In this document: one piece after another, positions 36,332 through 48,659 of the stretch
Position numbering within the stretch: the stretch's first letter is position 1
Layout of the letters: each line of letters begins with the position of its first letter
Assembly (NCBI RefSeq): GCF_963675165.1
Contig: NC_087378.1
Coordinates: forward strand, 4,707,205-4,771,204
Source: Halichondria panicea
Lineage: Eukaryota > Porifera > Demospongiae > Suberitida > Halichondriidae
Reading direction: 5' to 3'
Length of the DNA: 64,000 bases
Position numbers and translations under genes: made by a program
The notes under the pieces: generated by a model
Database searches by the model: none
The model's input: only the letters and a program-made list of their open reading frames with translations
What the model was told of the DNA's origin: nothing

Positions 36332-36570
36332 CGTGTGTGTTTGGTAAGGGGGTAGTAGCACAAGGCTAACTGGGTTGGATGGAACGCCCGCTGAAGCATG
36401 AAGGACATTCAATTGACGGTTTATTGTACAAATCTTACGTTTAGGTGTTTTGTAGCCTCGATCCCAGGCCGCACTTCCCACTAGGGAAGTGGGCATGCCA
36501 ACAGAGACTTCACTTTCATGACACATTTGTTATGAACAGCCTGTATTAATTATTAATTAATTAATTCTTA
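35929..36570. repeat. ~200-base direct duplication, period 440
   Basis: GGATGGAACGCCCGCTGAAG through TTAATTAATTAATTCTT occurs at about 35,930-36,113 and 36,370-36,567. The duplicated part includes LINE ORF1 sequence and the AGCCTCGATCCCAGGCC end of the MITE-like family. A (GT)n tract at 36,291-36,330 lies between the copies. Confidence 0.9.
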
Positions 36571-36619
36571 TTGAGAACCCGCAAAGGAGGCTAATCCTAG
36601 CTAGCTATCAAGCTACTGG

Positions 36620-37117
36620 TATCGACTGCTTGCGCATGCGCTAATATCCCCCCGGTATCTGGGGGCTTTGGATAACATCGTTTATGCTCAGTAAAACTAT
36701 GACATCACAACAAAAGGAAGTGGATTGAAGGAAGTAGATAGAAAGTTCGATTGAAGGTTTCTAGCCCATCGGATAGCATTCTCTGATAGCTACCCTTAGC
36801 CTGCTATGTTAACAAAAGACTCACAGCCCGCAACAGTGTGGATGACGATCGTCTGAAAGGAATGGCGGCTGATAAGAGCATATATGGACAGGCCACGCCC
36901 ATTTAACACTAACTTTGGTGAAAGTCTACTATACTACTGCTACTGATTCTATCAGAAGAAAATAGCAGTACAACAAACCTACACAGCTCTGTCTCTAGCT
37001 AGCTAGCTATATAACTCTGTGTATGACTTTTAGGATATTTTCTCTGATGTATCCAGTATTATAGGAATATTTACGGGAAAAAATCCAATAATTTGGTGCA
37101 TGCGCAAGCAGTCGATA
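36620..37117. mobile_element. Element with 20-base inverted termini containing a GCGCATGCGC core
   Basis: TATCGACTGCTTGCGCATGC (36,620-36,639) is exactly inverted at 37,098-37,117. Outside it, AGGAGGCTA-type ends on both sides suggest insertion into, or origin from, an AGCCTC-family element. No gene inside. Confidence 0.65.
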
Positions 37118-37185
37118 GCAGGCCTTCTTTCAAAGGCCGGTGAAGGAGGCTAGGTGTTTTGTGGCTTGTAGTTACATGTACAAGA

Positions 37186-37226
37186 TCTATAGATGGATTC
37201 GCCATTAAAGTCAAAATAAATAGATG

Positions 37227-37277
<51 letters not shown>

Positions 37278-37280
37278 ACG
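37186..37280. repeat. Repeat of 36,238-36,330 plus (GT)n microsatellite
   Basis: ATCTATAGATGGATTCGCCA...AGATGTTAGTGTGTGTG duplicates the stretch at 36,240-36,300, including the adjacent GT run. Confidence 0.85.
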
Positions 37281-40020
37281 TGTTCTATACATACATACAA
37301 TTTAGACACATTAATTTTTAGTTGCATGTGTGCTTGATACATACTGTAGGGTGCATGTACACATATAGATTGGGTTTCGAACACAACGTTTTTTGATTGC
37401 GAATTTTCACATAAATCGCTATTGAACGCTATTGAGACTATGAAAGCTAATTATTAAAAGACACGCAAAAAGTGTTGAACTTCCACGTGACAAAGTATTA
37501 GTATGTTGAGGTGACTATAGTGTTCTAAACCCGATATAATTATGGGTAGATACGAAGAGCGGACTGGGATCGAGGCTAGTAACCTACAGGCATGGTAATG
37601 GTCTCAGTCAATGACTCCTATATGCATGTAGATTGATTGAACAGTATACATTCATTGAACAAGCAGCTTACGTAAACAAGTTGCAAATTCTCCCTACACA
37701 TGTTGGAAGGATGCCTCAGGGTAATGCCAGAAGGGAGACCAATCACATGTTCAGGTTTGAGAGGCACTCTTGTTTGAGATTGTTGAGCAAGAGCTGCATT
37801 AAAAATAAAAATATACCTGTTTGCAAACAACTCATATAGAACTCACAATATTTGGCGTTTAACCTTGGTTGTAGTGGCCAAGTACGTTTTCCTCTAAATG
37901 GATGAATACAGACCTGTACAGCAAGAACGCGATCCCCCCTACGCTTCCGAATGGAGGGTATAATAATAATAATCTGTGCATGAAGTATTTTAGTGCAGAC
38001 CCCATAATCTTAGTTATTGCTGGGAACAATTTCTCAGTAATTGAGATGCATGCACTCTGTGTGTATTTTTCTAATCGGACGAGCTGAGCTTCTGTCTGAT
38101 TAGCTCCTTCTTGTTGTCAAACTTCCCTTAGCCTTGCCAGCAGAGTCTTTGATATGGCGTTCCCAACCTCATTACCCGAGGCTTGAGAGCTGGTGGTTGG
38201 GGCATGTCCCAACAGAGACTTCACTTTGATGGCAAATTTGTTAAGCTCTTGGCTAGATTTTTCTTCCGCGTGCATGCAATCTTAATTGTTACTTCAACAT
38301 TTACAAGGCCGTTGACCTATAGGGACTGTACTGTAATTATTTTCTTATTACTCTTTTGTCAGCTTGCCATGTTTATACTCGTGTGTAAACGCATGTTTTA
38401 TCTTCGCCTGTGGAAGGTATAAAAGCTTCTGGCATGTTGGGAAGCTCTTTTTTTTGTTTGATTCCAGACCTTGAGTGGCCACTTCCTCTTTTGTGGTCCT
38501 TCCTTTTGTATTCTATTTTGAGACGCAGCTCCCTTGGTATTCGATTACACGATTTCAGCATGTCCCAACAGAGACGAAGTTGGCCTTCCCCTCCATGTCC
38601 ACTTTTTTTCTTTCTTTCTGGTCTCTTTATTATTCGTTGCCATGGCCTACATAATTATATTACATACGGAGTATAGAAACCATTAATTTTTTCCATAATC
38701 TGCACACGCATTTCTGTGGTGTATGACCTATTGCTATTGGCTAACGCTCACAATCCCTGTTATAACTGGCATGCATGCGCGCGCACTGTAAAAACAAGTG
38801 GGTTGTTTCAACCCTGACATATGTGTCATTTGATTGTCCCTCCAAATAACATGCTACACGTATGTCAAATTGCAAGCTCACATGTAGTATTTCCAAGACA
38901 AGGGCGTATAAAGAGAAGAGGAGAAGAGGGCATGCAACTCCTGTGTATGCCTCATATTATATACTCATTTAATCTATTGAGTACAGTCAAAAGCTTCTTA
39001 TAGGGCGGAATTGATTTTACAATTCCGATGATTCACTGTTAGGACCATTAATGACCATGTACAATCGTGGCGAACACTTTGGCTGCACGTACATCAATTT
39101 TCAGTTCTTAGCTTGTTTAAAAGTTCTGCAGTCAGCCGTTTAAGCAGTTTGACACATGTGTAACACGCTATACACGCATGCTATAAATGGCACATCTCTT
39201 TTTACAGTATATGTGTTAATATAGTATAGAGCTGGTGGTTGGGGCATGTCCCAACAGACTTCACTTTGATGTACGAACAGCCCATATTAAGCTCTTGGCT
39301 AGATTTTTTTCCGCGCGACTAGCTTCTCTACCTTGGCTAACTCATTGAAGAAGAGGAATGTCTACGAACTGTCTGTTTAGTACGGACCATGTAGTGTGAC
39401 AAATTGACAGACTTTAGGTTAGCTGCTTGCGTACATCATTTTAACTCCCTAAATGGGTGATTTCAATTATTTTTCAACAGGTTATGCCCCTCCTCTTCTT
39501 GGACTGATTCGTTGACCACGACAATTATGTGCTTTTTGTAACAGTATTATAAGACATGTGTGTTGTTTCCCAATAACTTTGTTGATCTGTGATGGTGACT
39601 CTCTGGTACTCAAATACACCTGTAACGTGAGAGCAGACGCGGGGGGTGGTGGGTTAGATCTAATTAGTGGTTGCTCAGGGGATTCAGTACATAAAACTAC
39701 ACAATTCGTTTAAGAGTCTCGAACCCAAACACGTACAGTACTTTTGTGCAAGGTGTGGTGGTTTGTTACGGCCGAAAGTGACCGAAAGTGCTTGCCTGAG
39801 CTCACATCACTAAGGACCTCTGCGGTCTGCTGCTTGGTCTTGTTTGGCCTTCAGATGCCCATGCGCAGAAATGACTTGTGAGCTATAAATTAACCTTTGT
39901 TTACACTAAAAGTTTAGTAATTACTTCTATTTGTACCACTAGAAAAACGAACTACTTTAGACGGTGGAATGGGAGTAAGTTTTCACTTCCAGTGTGATTG
40001 TGGAGTAAAAGAAATTACTT
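37281..40020. other. Repeat-rich spacer, no gene recognised
   Basis: Two copies of a segment containing GAGCTGGTGGTTGGGGCATG and TAAGCTCTTGGCTAGATTTT lie at about 38,186-38,265 and 39,228-39,307. No splice-bounded coding series was found on either strand. Confidence 0.4.
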
Positions 40021-40024
40021 TCAG

Positions 40025-40275
40025 GTTTGGAAGGCTTGATTTGTCTCAGGATTAAAGAGTATAGTGTCCGCTATGTTCTCTCATCTGTGGATTACTTCAG
40101 TAAAGAACACCTTCCCTACGCTATCACTGCTTTGTTTGTTTTGATCTTGGTGATTATCTTTCCACTTGTATTTCTTGTCATCTATCCAATGCGTTGGTTT
40201 CAACGAGTTCTGAACAAGTTTAAAATTCAGCGTCAACACGTTGATATGTTTGTTTACTGTTATCAAGGTTCATGA
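40025..40275 (+). pseudogene. Isolated exon of a transmembrane protein family
   Basis: After a TTTCAG acceptor, an open stretch encodes YFSKEHLPYAITALFVLILV, a single hydrophobic membrane segment, then YPMRWFQRVLNKFK and FVYCYQGS-stop. I recognise the pattern (aromatic start, long hydrophobic helix, YP-x-R-x-FQR, FVD-x-YQG) from a family of large sponge/cnidarian receptor-like proteins, where it normally continues YYKDGT. Here it ends in TGA right after YQGS and no companion exons are seen. It is probably a truncated copy. Confidence 0.5.
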
Positions 40276-40599
40276 CCACGCCCAGCTACTTTCGGCCTTC
40301 ATATCTAGAGAACCAAGCAAGGCACTGGAAATCCAAGACCACCACTAGAGAGCACTAATCAAGATCTATCATCAGATATATTAAAAACATCTGCCGTAAT
40401 CGGATCGCTAGCTATACCTTAATTAAGGAGTGATCACCAATACCACACAACTACACTACACTATATAAAATAATACTTCTATATAAATAAATAGTCAGCA
40501 CTTGGCTTTCCTTGCCTTCCTCAAGGCGGCAGCAGGTAGCACCATCGGGTATGTCTAAAACCGTCTTGCAATGCGCATGTGTATATAGTGTGCCGCGCT

Positions 40600-40611
40600 T
40601 GCGCATGCGCA
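40600..40611. promoter_or_regulatory. Candidate NRF-1-type site upstream of the SMYD-like gene
   Basis: TGCGCATGCGCA is a perfect palindrome matching the NRF-1 consensus and lies 57 bases before the ATG of the methyltransferase gene. A similar GCGCATGCGC core occurs in repeats at 16,197 and 36,632, so function is not certain. Confidence 0.45.
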
Positions 40612-40667
40612 CCAAGTCCAAGGTATAATTATCTCTAGCAAGGATCTAGGACACGTGGATCTAGGAC

Positions 40668-42505
40668 ATGGATGACCTGAAAAAGCTATCTGCTGCGGTT
40701 GGACTACCTCCATCGCTGGAGCTGCGCACAGTGGACGGGATGGGTCGAGGAGTGTTTACTAAAGAGTCTATATCTGCTGGGGACACTATATTCAGTGAAC
40801 TACCTATAGCACATTGCAGTGTGGAGGAGACTAGAGGCACTATCTGTGAGCACTGTTTCAACAGATCAGAGTGAGTGATTGTGTATTGCATGCAGTGCTC
40901 ATGATTCCTGTGTAGGTCACTGAAGAAGTGCAGCCGATGCAAGTTTGTTTATTATTGCAACTCTGACTGCCAGGTACGTATACGTGTGTGTCTAGATATG
41001 TGTGGGCGTGTCTTCAGCGTATATTGTATGCAGCGTTTGGATTGGCTGCTACACAAGACAGAGTGTAAGGGTGTGAAAGGTGAGAAGGCTACACCGTTTG
41101 TAAGACTAGCTCTCCGAGCACTGACAAGGGACATTCAACACCTCTGCTCACGTAAGCAACAGCTGCTCTGTTCATCAAGTTATAATGTGATGTGATGATA
41201 AAATGTGAGGGTGTCCTCTATAGTTCCTGTTCACTGGTTCACTGGCAGAGACAGAATGATTGAACAGCATTTGATAGCTCACACTGCTCAGCTCTGTGAC
41301 TATCCTCCGCATGTCATCCATCAGCTCTTCCGGAGGGTACACCATTGTGGTTGTTCATCGTGTTACTTCAATCCCCCTCTCTCTGTATAGTTGTTCTGTA
41401 ATCAATTCTCAATTACGGGTGTGAACAACATATCTTCAGCTGGTGTGGCCTTGTACTCTGCCCCCTCTCTGCTCAACCATTCCTGTCGTCCCAACACTCT
41501 TCCCTTGTTTATTGGACGACAACTAGTCCTCAAGGCTGTCAGGGATATAGGTCCTGATGAGCAACTGTTCATTACCTACACTGATACACTGCAATTGCTG
41601 AGTGAGCGACAAACTGAGCTACAGAGTACATACAACTTCACCTGTGCCTGTGAGAGATGCTTAGAGGACATCAGCAAATCCCCCGTGAGTGATTGCTGCT
41701 GTGCTATTATTGCTTATATATTTATTATAGAGATGCTCTGACCGATTGCTCTTAATGGGTGCCAATGGTATGTTGCTTTTGTTAGTACTACATACTTTTA
41801 ATTACACTGTTATCCTGTGTTGAAGGAAGGGAAATCTCCTCCTTGTTAAGACAGGATATGGAGACAGAGCTGACAGAGTTGAAGGGGTTGAATGAACATG
41901 GAGATATCCTGCTATATACTGTAGTTCTTAGTATAACCATCAGTGTGTATTGTGTGTGTATGCTCCCTAACAGTTTGTGTGTACAGTGGCAGAAAGTGTA
42001 TGACAAAGGCAGAGCTCTATACGCGAGCCATTCGACACGACTATCCCATGATAATATTCTGAGTATGTGTCTTATGGACCATCTGATCGATGCCAGTAAT
42101 CACTTGTGTCTCTGGGAGGAGTCGCTCAAGTACAGCATCCAATTATTGGAACCATCTCTGTTAGTCATTATTATACAGCTTTTCCTCAACACACACACAC
42201 ACCCCACACACACACAGCCGTCACTATGGGCTCCTTCATCCTTCGAGTGTATCCCGGCTACTGATAATTGGCGAGTTGAGACTATGTTTAGAAACTACTG
42301 ACCAACTGATCCTATCACTAAACGACCTCACGAAGGCAAGCCCTCCATTGTAGTGTACCCAGCAGTTACACCCTCCCCCCCCACACACACACTGCAGGCT
42401 AAGACAGCAGCTGAGAGACTGTATGGAGCTGACCACTGCATCACTATGGCAGCAACCACCATGCTGACCGAATCTCAACTTAAACTAGCTCGCAGACAAA
42501 AATAA
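40668..42505 (+). CDS. SET/MYND-domain protein (SMYD-like lysine methyltransferase)
   Basis: Exons: 40,668-40,870, 40,916-40,973, 41,034-41,151, 41,224-41,336, 41,391-41,684, about 41,828-41,932 (edges uncertain), 41,987-42,159, 42,218-42,335, 42,398-42,505; roughly 425 residues. A split SET domain begins (GMGRGVFTKESISAGDTI) and is interrupted by a MYND zinc finger (CEHCFNRSESLKKCSRCKFV...C). It resumes with the SET signature SLLNHSCRPNTLP and FITYTD, then the post-SET cysteines (CACERC). The C-terminal helical part (WQKVYDKGRALYASHSTRLS..., KTAAERLYGADH) fits the TPR-like domain of SMYD proteins. These enzymes transfer methyl groups from S-adenosylmethionine to lysines of histones or other proteins. 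The intron after 42,335 uses a GC donor. AATAAA overlaps the TAA stop. Which SMYD subgroup is not resolved. Confidence 0.85.
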
Positions 42506-42787
42506 ATTTATTTCATTGTTAATTGATTTTGCTGTAGACTTTCTACGATATAATAACAATTATTAAAAGTGTTTGTAACAGTACTTGTGACACAGCTGTG
42601 TACAGTAATGGAATTGATCTACATGTAAACTTAGCCAACATGAATTGACCATTTATACCTCAACAACAGACAGCAAGTTAATTAATGCACCGTAATAATA
42701 TTATACCTCTACATTAATTAAAACATACATGTATACTGTAGGAGCAGTGTTACAGAGGTTACCGTAAACAGAATACAATGTACATAC

Positions 42788-42818
<31 letters not shown>

Positions 42819-43121
42819 CTATGTACGGTACATATAAGCCTGTACGTGTGTGGATTAATTCAGTCAATATAGATGCATTAAAAGACAAATTAAAATTTTG
42901 AATCACATACAATGTATGATGTAATCTATTTTTGTGTTTACTCTAACTCACTTGTAAGCAGAAATTCTTGTTGTACACACTGTTAGAGTCGTCGTAACAA
43001 CAGCCTGGCTTACTTACTAGTAGCCAACAGAGGCACAACACCAAATGGTAGGTGGGCGGGGTAATCCCCATGAACAATGAGAGTGTGAGACACTAGCGGG
43101 TTGGACCTGTGTGAGGAGGGT

Positions 43122-43156
<35 letters not shown>

Positions 43157-43480
43157 TAGTTGTATGTCAAAACTAACATATGCATTCAGTAGCTCTAAAA
43201 GCGCATGGATCCTCCTTGCCAGTCCTAACCCTAATACACACAAATGAAGCGCAAGGATTTAATTATGTACTAGGGGTTATTAAGGTACAGTATTTGTTGA
43301 CAAATACCCCCCAGACACCACCACCCTTGCCATCACTCTAATACCTTAAATTGTAGGAGCTAGGTGTACGAGTGTGACATAATGGCTATAATTATACAAC
43401 CTAAAAATAGTAAGGGTTTTCCTCTGTGCTCATCCAGCTAACCACACTTACCACTGAGCTCAGCTAAAAACCCACAAAGA
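42506..43480. other. Intergenic region with GT and poly-G tracts
   Basis: GTGTGTG followed by a run of about 19 G at 42,800-42,819 and a (GT)n tract at 43,121-43,154. The stretch near 43,395-43,420 (ACAACCTAAAAATAG) recurs at 48,978 and 49,846, linking this upstream region to that of the large fusion gene. Confidence 0.5.
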
Positions 43481-43488
43481 GCTGACAA

Positions 43489-43497
43489 TATAAAAGG
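43489..43497 (+). promoter_or_regulatory. TATA box of the FHA-domain gene
   Basis: TATAAAAGG lies 57 bases before the ATG. The surrounding sequence to the ATG (AGCTATTCACATCTCACCAAG...) is clearly homologous to 50,073-50,171 upstream of the fusion gene. Confidence 0.55.
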
Positions 43498-43553
43498 CTA
43501 CACAAACAGAAAGCTATTCACATCTCACCAAGTTGAGCAACAGTGCAACCAGC

Positions 43554-45222
43554 ATGGAAGATTCTCACAACCCAACAAGCGAGCCGTCTAGCGTATTCCT
43601 GCAGGAACAAGAGCCAAATCAGGTTTGTAAACCCTGTACAGTAGAGGTTAATTAATGACCTGTCGCAGAGACCTAACCACAGCCCAGGAGGAATCTTGCC
43701 TGAAACAGGTAAATTATTAAAGCGTATTTGCAATCACAGTTCGATTACTAATGGAACGGTAGGTTGAATATTGTAATAGGCATTTTACGGCATGTTTTAC
43801 AATACTATCGCTATAGACACGCCCAGATACCATCTCCTATTTTTATAGCCAAACATGAACAGTAGTATTTTATGTGCATACCATCACAAGATACAAAGAT
43901 ATTACTGACATATGCCCCTACATTGAGTTCAAATATGGTAAACGATGATTGTTATTAACCCTAGGCGCGTAGGCGGGCCACAGGTTATAGTCCGGTCTGT
44001 CTGTCTGTATATATTCTGAGTCTGCTCACTCTGATACCTTCTGATAATGTCAACCAGAAAGACTAACGGCAGAGCGTGATGAGACTTTGAGCACCCAATC
44101 AGCGAGCCTTTTGCGAGTGCTCTCCCAGGACAAGAATATCTCCCAAAACGTAGAATATACACCCCCGGTATATTTCGACTATTTCCTCAAAGAGGGTGAG
44201 TCGATTGTACATACTCTGTGCATGTGTGTGTGCGTGTGTCCCCGATTTTCTATACACACATATATGTACAACAGGGGATAACTTGGTAGGACGTGGGGAG
44301 GATTGTGATGTGACACTCTCCAATGGATCCCTCTCCCGGAAACATGCACAGATACTTGTGGAGAAGGGTTCACACTTTATAAAGGATCTTGGAAGTCGGA
44401 ATAAGACGTTCAGGCGAAAGGTGGTATTGCAAATCATACATACATGTACATGCATGTGAGACAGTTAGATTGTTATAGCAGAGAACTCAGTAAGCTAATC
44501 TAATGTTTGACAGCTGGTTAAATGATTATTGAGCGACAAGACAAAAATCTAACTTACACTGAGATGTAATTGTAGTGATGTGCATGTCACTCCCTCCCAC
44601 CTCCCAGGTGGCCCTCAAGCCTAACATCTATTATGAGCTGACGGACGGAGTGCAGGTGACGTTGGCCAATATCACTTGTTACTACCTCATAGGAAACGGG
44701 CAGGAGGAGGCAGCCAATGATGAACGAGAAGGTAACTCTTCTATGCTCCAGTAGGTTTTTGGTGAACTATATGGTTTGTCCTAGTTTCAGAGGAGAGTGA
44801 AACCAGTACAGTGTTGTATGGCCCCAGTGAAACTCAAGAGAGTGTGGAGGACTATGATTACAACTATGAGGAGGAGAGCCCTCAACCTCAACCACCAATT
44901 GGTGAGTGCTGTACAACAAATATATGTACGTATAGGAGATTATTTGAGTGGTAGCTTTAGTGTCTACGAACATTGACATACATTGTAATTATGTCTCGAC
45001 CGCACGAGGACTACGGCATAAAGCTGACTGTATCCGTGTGTGTGTATTCCAGCTCTGTAACTGCTCAACGCAAAAACAAAAACTTGGCGTACTTCAAACC
45101 AATTGTATTTCCTTACAGCAACAACCCTTTCAGTTTGCCGCACCCCCACCTCCAACCGTAAGGCCTCGGCCTCAGCCACTGAGACGTCTCAAGTACCTGC
45201 TGCTAAGAAGCGGCGTAAATAA
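43554..45222 (+). CDS. Small FHA-domain nuclear protein (245 residues predicted)
   Basis: Seven exons join in frame: 43,554-43,622, 43,669-43,708, 44,058-44,195, 44,275-44,420, 44,608-44,731, 44,785-44,901 and 45,119-45,222 (TAA). Residues ~80-170 form an FHA domain, which binds phosphothreonine: the GRGEDCDV turn, the SLSRKHAQI box and the GSRNKTF loop carry the conserved Gly-Arg, Ser-x-x-His and Asn. An acidic Tyr/Glu tail (EDYDYNYEEE) and a C-terminal basic signal (PAAKKRRK) follow. The FHA position and tail suggest a DNA-damage adaptor of the MDC1/NBS1 sort, but BRCT domains are absent, so I give no symbol. The second exon is homologous to the repeated exons of the fusion gene at 50-53 kb but reads a shifted frame after a deletion; it may be skipped. 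Confidence 0.75.
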
Positions 45223-45639
45223 CCTTATACCTGAGCTCCCATATTGTACATTGTATATATGCATGTACATGTACTCACATTGTTGTTTTCTTGCATTGTG
45301 TACAGGGTCACTGTTAAGTACACAACCACATAAAGTATTTTAAAGCATGTTACTGAGTGTCAGAGTCTATGCATGATGTTCATATGCATGAGGAGTTCTA
45401 ATGTTGGGAAAGCATGTGTGTATATATTGTTTTTGGGTGCCTCTCGAGAAAGGGCGTGGCAGCATTTGCAAAGATGTGGTGTACTACTTATCCTCTCAAC
45501 AATTTATTGCTACAATTCAGGTTGCTATAGCGGGGGATATTTGTAAGGGAATTTCCTCCTAAAGACCCTACCTAATTAGGTAACTAAAGTACGTATAATT
45601 ATAGCCTGGATAATAGGTGGTAGGTTAAATACACACGGA

Positions 45640-46510
45640 ACTTGTACACTAGCTGTTAGAGGAAATCTGAAACACTTACCACGAAGTCATTCGCTTTCTG
45701 TTCCTGTTCTTTGATATCATCCTTAGCTGCTTAATTCATTCTCATATCACTGCTCCCAATCAACTCTACCTGTATGGTCAGATGGAGAAATTTAGAGAGA
45801 TTTTAGGGAGGTAGATACGTAACTATTGAAGCCTCTCAAAAAAGAGAGGTGGCAGAGGTTGTTTAGACATTACATGTCAGCATTGCACAAAGTTTGAGTA
45901 GTCTACATAACGGACACCTTCGGGGAACAACGTTTTGTCACTAGTACGTGCATGTTTAAATACGCTCAATAGGTACTTTTTTTACCCATTACATGTCCTG
46001 TATGCCCAATAGTAACTCCCAATAGGTGCTAAGTCAGGTACGTACACATGTACATGTAGTAAAGCTGACCTCAACTTTCCGAAGGAGTCAACCACTTTTT
46101 TCTGTGTAAAGACAGGAGAACATTATAATTACCAAAACAAAAAACACGTGCAGCACTGACGTAGCACGCACATAAACAATACACGAACATCTAAGGAGAG
46201 AGCCAGTGTTTTCTTGGCTTGCTAGCTAAAGCTCTAATACAAGTGAGGTGGAACAGTAACAGCATGCAGTTCACACTATCTGCAGTGGAGTTACCTGGCA
46301 GCAGTCTCCAGTATTGATATCCTGCCATGCCGTCATTCTCAATCTGGGCGGCCATACTCTTGCTACCTCCACCTGATTGGTCAGATCCATGAGAAGGCGT
46401 TGTATGGAGAAAATGTTGCTGGACAGGTGTGCTTGAGCTGCAGAAAAGTGCGACAAAAAGCCATACACTTACAGTAACGGACGATCGATCAAGTCGATCA
46501 TCCATCATTG
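45640..46510 (-). pseudogene. Minus-strand gene relic of uncertain family
   Basis: Exon-like pieces: about 46,471-46,506 (MMDDRLDRSSVT before GTAAGT), 46,293-46,442 (AHLSSNIFSIQRLLMDL, or in another frame GSDQSGGGSKSMAAQIENDG), about 46,055-46,095 (KKVVDSFGKLRS) and about 45,685-45,772 (VELIGSSDMRMN-stop-AAKDDIKEQEQKANDFV). The coil-like 'SSNIFSIQRLL' and 'KVVDSFGKL' pieces faintly suggest a syntaxin-type helical domain. Phases do not agree and one exon has an internal TAA, so it is either decayed or misread by me. Confidence 0.25.
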
Positions 46511-46820
46511 GTATAGCCCAGAAGGTCGAATACAAGACCTTTTCGTCCCTAATGTTTATTGTGCCGGGACTCATCAGTGGACTGCACGCGCACGCGCACT
46601 CAGTAAATGTACTTTGCTCACACTATTAGCGGTTTCTAGAACTAATAAATAATTACTTGCATCCAGTGTAATTTAATTTTGATTGGAAAGTGGTCATGGC
46701 AATAGGCAAATGGACTAAGTGTACATGTAGTTATGGTCCAACAGGCTGTGGCTGCATGCATGTGTCTAATTGGAATGTTGTGGTCTACCTAACATGAATA
46801 TAGATTGCCTTATTATGCCA

Positions 46821-46975
46821 TAAGCCATGTATAAAATTGTTTCATGTACAGGTACATGTTTTTGAATTATGGAAATACTAGCTATTATTTAGTAGCATTT
46901 TTGAGAGCATGTTCAATTCCTAAACTAATAATATTGATGCAGTAGCTCTCAGAATTACCTTTCCAATGAAATCTA
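46821..46975. repeat. Dispersed element copy (same family as 22,690-22,868)
   Basis: AAAATTGTTTCATGTACAGG through AGAATTACCTTTCCAATGAAA matches 22,700-22,820 with an internal insertion. Confidence 0.8.
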
Positions 46976-47252
46976 CGAATACAGTGCCTGCGTAGATCTA
47001 CTGTTGTGCTCTCTAGCAAGCTCAAGTGAACTCGAATATTGTAAGCTGTTAATGGAGACAGCAACTATAACTAACACAAGACTGCTCTCCATAGTAGCCT
47101 ATGTACAGTAAAACCACTAGGTTTGGTGAATTTCAAGCTATTGAGCCGGGATCCTCGTGCTGATCCATAATTTTAGAAGAAATGCCATGCACATTCGCAA
47201 AGGTTTTTCACCAGCAAAATATTCTAATACTTAACCTGCCATCGACTCATTA

Positions 47253-47667
47253 ATGGGTGCCGTACACTGCGGCTATCGGAAATATAAAGTTGCCAAAATC
47301 GAGGCATGCCCTAAAGCGCAAGTTTTCGCCCGTGTTTCGGCGCGCCCCCTCGCCCAAACGTGTATGGATTTCTTTAACCGGGCCCTTGCCTTGTTTCGGC
47401 ACTTACAAGTTTTGAGCACCCCGAAACGTTATTTGGCGGGTAGCCGAGGGTGTACGCTACAGTTGGGTACCAACCTCGTCATGTCCTGATATAGGTAGGT
47501 GTAGTCCTGCAGATCCGAGAGTACTTTGTGACTGCCGAAAACATCAAGGAGGGATCCCCTGCACACTCTGACCATTACTTGAAAAGGGGGGGGGTTTCAC
47601 GAGGGTATTGGGTGTGGCTGGGTGGGTTACCAATGGGGAAAGGGGCTGAAATTGAGGTAAGAGCTTG
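47253..47667 (+). other. Possible exon(s), unidentified
   Basis: A GTCCTGCAG acceptor near 47,511 precedes IREYFVTAENIKEGSPAHSD, and a GAG/GTAAGA donor lies at 47,655. An upstream open stretch from 47,253 is also coding-like but unrecognised. The hairpin at 47,668 follows immediately. Confidence 0.2.
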
Positions 47668-47720
47668 TAACCTACCCCCCACAGACTGTTCGTTCCGAAC
47701 AGTCTGTGGGGGGTAGGTTA
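47668..47720. repeat. Perfect 25-base inverted repeat with 3-base loop
   Basis: TAACCTACCCCCCACAGACT...CG at 47,668-47,692 is followed by TTC and its exact reverse complement at 47,696-47,720. It is C/G-rich in an AT-rich setting. It is not followed by a T run. Confidence 0.9.
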
Positions 47721-48174
47721 TATAGTGATAGCTGATCCACACTCACAAAAAATATAAAATGCTATAAATGTGTAGGAGGTGTGTACCTCAAGTTGCGGAG
47801 TGCCCCCTAGTTTGATAGTGGTGGGGGCGTTAGAGGGTGTGGTGTCCATAGAGGTGTCGACCCCGCTCCCTTCTGACGAGACCCCACACAAGCACTGTCC
47901 ACGCAGAATGGACAGGTGGAGACTTGATGAGACGCTCCTCAATCTGTACAATAGGGGAGGAGGACACATTGTCAGAGAAACTAATCACACTTGTATCTGA
48001 GCGCATCATTATGCCCCAGTGCGCATGCACAAGCGAGCTACATATACGGTAGTGTGTCCGTGTGTGTGTGTGTAGACTGCTACAGCCGCTCAAGGATCAA
48101 TGAAGTGCAAATAAGAGTTTCTATAGGCTTCTAATCATGTTTTCTTGGATTTTAATTCGTGGATTTATAAAATA

Positions 48175-48380
48175 AAGCTTCATTCTCGAGTTATGGCTAG
48201 TTTTGCTCACTTCGAGTGCCATTGCAGCCTTTTCAGAAGAGTTCGTAGCAAAACCTGTTCACTGAGTGTTGCTACTCTACTTAGTAGTTAGCTCTGCACT
48301 AGAACGCTAGCTATTGGTAGCTGCAAGAGTGAGAAAAGAGCTGCAAGGCTCGCTGACTTGCAGCCATTAATTTTAGACTT
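48175..48380. repeat. Dispersed repeat related to 58,640-58,830
   Basis: CTCGAGTTATGGCTAGTTT through AAAAGAGCTG(C/T)AA is shared, with many differences, by 48,190-48,380 and 58,652-58,830. A fragment (GTTGCTACTCTAG) also appears at 54,275. It lies on both sides of the fusion gene's final exon. Confidence 0.7.
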
Positions 48381-48461
48381 GAACTTTTGGCATTGATCTT
48401 TTTTAACAACACAATCACTATCGATCATTACCCACTAATAATCATGATCAATGTTTGCTTT

Positions 48462-48602
48462 ATGTTATGTAGCTTTGGCACCTCCACCGAGGCATCAGCA
48501 CCTACATGTATGGTGCTTTCATTGGAAAGGTAATTCTGAGAGCTACTGCATCAATATTATTAGTTTAGGAATTGAACATGCTCTCAAAATGCTACTAAAT
48601 AG
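48462..48602. repeat. Dispersed element copy in inverse orientation
   Basis: Reverse complement of the 22,740-22,870 element, from CTTTATGTTATGTAGCTTTG to AACATGCTCTCAAAATGCTA. Confidence 0.8.
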
Positions 48603-48659
48603 GTGTGAGGCTCTACTTTAATTAAATAGGGATAAATACCTTCATTAGCCTTCATTATG

